Shown: positions 5,717-6,393 of the stretch, in pieces
How positions within the stretch are numbered: position 1 is the first letter of the stretch
Layout of the letters: every line of letters starts with the position of its first letter
DNA from: an uncultured Mycolicibacterium sp.
GTDB lineage: Bacteria; Actinomycetota; Actinomycetes; Mycobacteriales; Mycobacteriaceae
DNA: 6,393 nucleotides
Direction of reading: 5' to 3'
Assembly (NCBI RefSeq): GCF_937941905.1
Contig: NZ_CALDGS010000117.1
Span: 1-6,393 of the forward strand
Notes under the pieces: model-generated
Told to the model about the DNA's origin: nothing
Database searches by the model: none
Seen by the model: the letters and a program-made list of their open reading frames with translations, nothing else
Made by a program: the position numbers and the translations under genes

Positions 5717-6051
5717 AGAATCTCTTGCACCGTCTCGATCGGCCGGGCCAGCCGGGTGCCCTTGTCGGTGACCACGAACGGCCGCTGGATCAGGATGGGG
5801 TTGGCCACCATGGCGTCGAGCAGCTCGTCGTCGGAGGCCTCGGCCAGGTTGAGCTCGGCGTAGACCGCCTCCTTGGTGCGGACCGCGTCGCGCACCCCGA
5901 TCCCGGCATCGCTGATCAGCTTGGCGAGCTCGTCACGCGTCGGCGGGGTCTTGAGGTACTCCACGATCTGCGGCTCGACACCGTTGTCGCGCAGCAGCTG
6001 CAGCGTCTTGCGCGAGGTCGAGCAGCGGGGGTTGTGGTAGATCTTCGCCAT
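5713..6051 (-). CDS. ArsC-family reductase (arsenate reductase-like, thioredoxin fold)
   Basis: 112 residues, typical for the ArsC/YfgD family. The opening KIYHNPRCSTSRKTL carries the catalytic Cys10 in the usual N-P-x-C-x-x-S-R setting. The three arginines that bind the oxyanion in E. coli ArsC (Arg60, 94 and 107) appear to be matched by Arg58 (VRTKE), Arg90 (IQRPFVV) and Arg103 (ARPIETV). Cys10 is the only cysteine, so turnover would need an external thiol partner such as a glutaredoxin or mycoredoxin. The frame is open upstream to 6249, but that part overlaps prs; the ATG at 6051 gives the family N-terminus, although with a weak ribosome site. No arsenic transporter or ArsR regulator is nearby. 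Position between prs and lpqT suggests a housekeeping or unknown redox role rather than an ars operon, but true arsenate reduction remains possible. Confidence 0.9.
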   Translation of the reverse strand: MAKIYHNPRCSTSRKTLQLLRDNGVEPQIVEYLKTPPTRDELAKLISDAGIGVRDAVRTKEAVYAELNLAEASDDELLDAMVANPILIQRPFVVTDKGTRLARPIETVQEIL

Positions 6052-6086
6052 TGGCCCAGGGTACCCGGCGGGTCTTCGCGGATCCC

Positions 6087-6393
6087 CTATGCGGACCCGT
6101 CGAAAAGGCTTGTCACCGAACCGTTGTCGAACACCGCGCGGATGGTGTTGGCCAGCAGCGGCGCGATCGACAGCACGGTCAGCTGCGGGAACCGCTTGTC
6201 CTCGGTGATCGGCAGGGTGTTGGTGACGATCACCTCGCGGGCGCCGCATTCGGCGAGCCGCTTGGGCGCCGGGTCGCTGAGCACGCCGTGGGTGGCGGCG
6301 ATGATGACGTCCTTGGCGCCGTCCTTCTTCAGCAGCTCGACCGCGCCGGCGATGGTGCCGCCGGTGTCGATCATGTCGTCGGTCAGCACGCAG
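6087..6393 (-). CDS. prs: Ribose-phosphate pyrophosphokinase (PRPP synthetase), C-terminal part
   Basis: The window holds the last ~101 codons, and the frame stays open through the right edge. The GTG at 6389 is an internal valine, because the codon before it (Cys) continues the family sequence. CVLTDDMIDTGGTIAGAVEL carries the PRPP/ribose-5-phosphate binding loop (DDMIDTGGT) near the right edge. AATHGVLSDPAPKRL and the ending FDNGSVTSLFDG are characteristic of bacterial class I PRPP synthetases, including mycobacterial PrsA. The enzyme makes PRPP from ribose 5-phosphate and ATP for purine, pyrimidine, NAD, His and Trp synthesis; in mycobacteria PRPP also feeds the arabinose donor (DPA) used for arabinogalactan and lipoarabinomannan. 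The next gene, arsC-like, begins 35 bases downstream. Confidence 0.97.
   Translation of the reverse strand, partial: CVLTDDMIDTGGTIAGAVELLKKDGAKDVIIAATHGVLSDPAPKRLAECGAREVIVTNTLPITEDKRFPQLTVLSIAPLLANTIRAVFDNGSVTSLFDGSA

Noticed and set aside
4586..5863. Long rightward open frame (425 codons) antisense to the dehydrogenase, lpqT and arsC-like genes
   Set aside because: No recognisable domain; it mirrors three genes with clear motifs and crosses their boundaries.
6052..6249. Upstream extension of the ArsC-like frame inside prs
   Set aside because: The extra 66 residues are Arg/Pro/His-rich and overlap the well-conserved prs C-terminus; the family N-terminus starts at the ATG at 6051.

Overview
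This window is high-GC DNA with strongly G/C-ending codons. Its gene content and order point to the chromosome of a mycobacterium, most likely an environmental (Mycolicibacterium-like) species. The LpqT lipoprotein, the L25-Pth pair downstream of PRPP synthetase, the Acg-type nitroreductase and the tail of an acyl-adenylating enzyme all support this. From memory, M. tuberculosis has prsA-lpqT-rplY-pth followed by the convergent pks16 (Rv1017c to Rv1013). This window has the same backbone, in the same order, with extra genes inserted.

Seven genes run leftward from the right edge: prs (3' end only, 6087-6393), an ArsC-type thioredoxin-fold reductase (5713-6051), lpqT (5057-5716), a short-chain dehydrogenase (4153-5019), rplY (3370-3987), pth (2770-3354) and an Acg-family nitroreductase (1635-2654). 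prs, arsC, lpqT and the dehydrogenase are tightly packed, and arsC and lpqT share a GTGA stop/start overlap. They could be one transcript. A 165-base gap with a hairpin and a possible promoter then precedes rplY-pth. A 115-base gap precedes the nitroreductase.

The left part has mixed orientation. A QueG-like 4Fe-4S protein runs rightward (618-1633) and ends one base from the nitroreductase stop. A small two-helix membrane protein runs leftward (47-550). At the extreme left edge is the last 17 codons of a rightward ANL-superfamily (acyl-AMP/acyl-CoA ligase) gene, which overlaps the membrane protein gene by 8 bases.

The genes cover core translation (L25, peptidyl-tRNA hydrolase), PRPP supply, a cell-envelope lipoprotein and four redox proteins (ArsC-like, dehydrogenase, nitroreductase, iron-sulfur). 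I see no mobile element, CRISPR array, tRNA, rRNA or defence system, and nothing that amounts to a new multi-gene system. The most notable observation is an apparent one-base frameshift near position 748 that splits the N-terminus of the iron-sulfur protein from its body.
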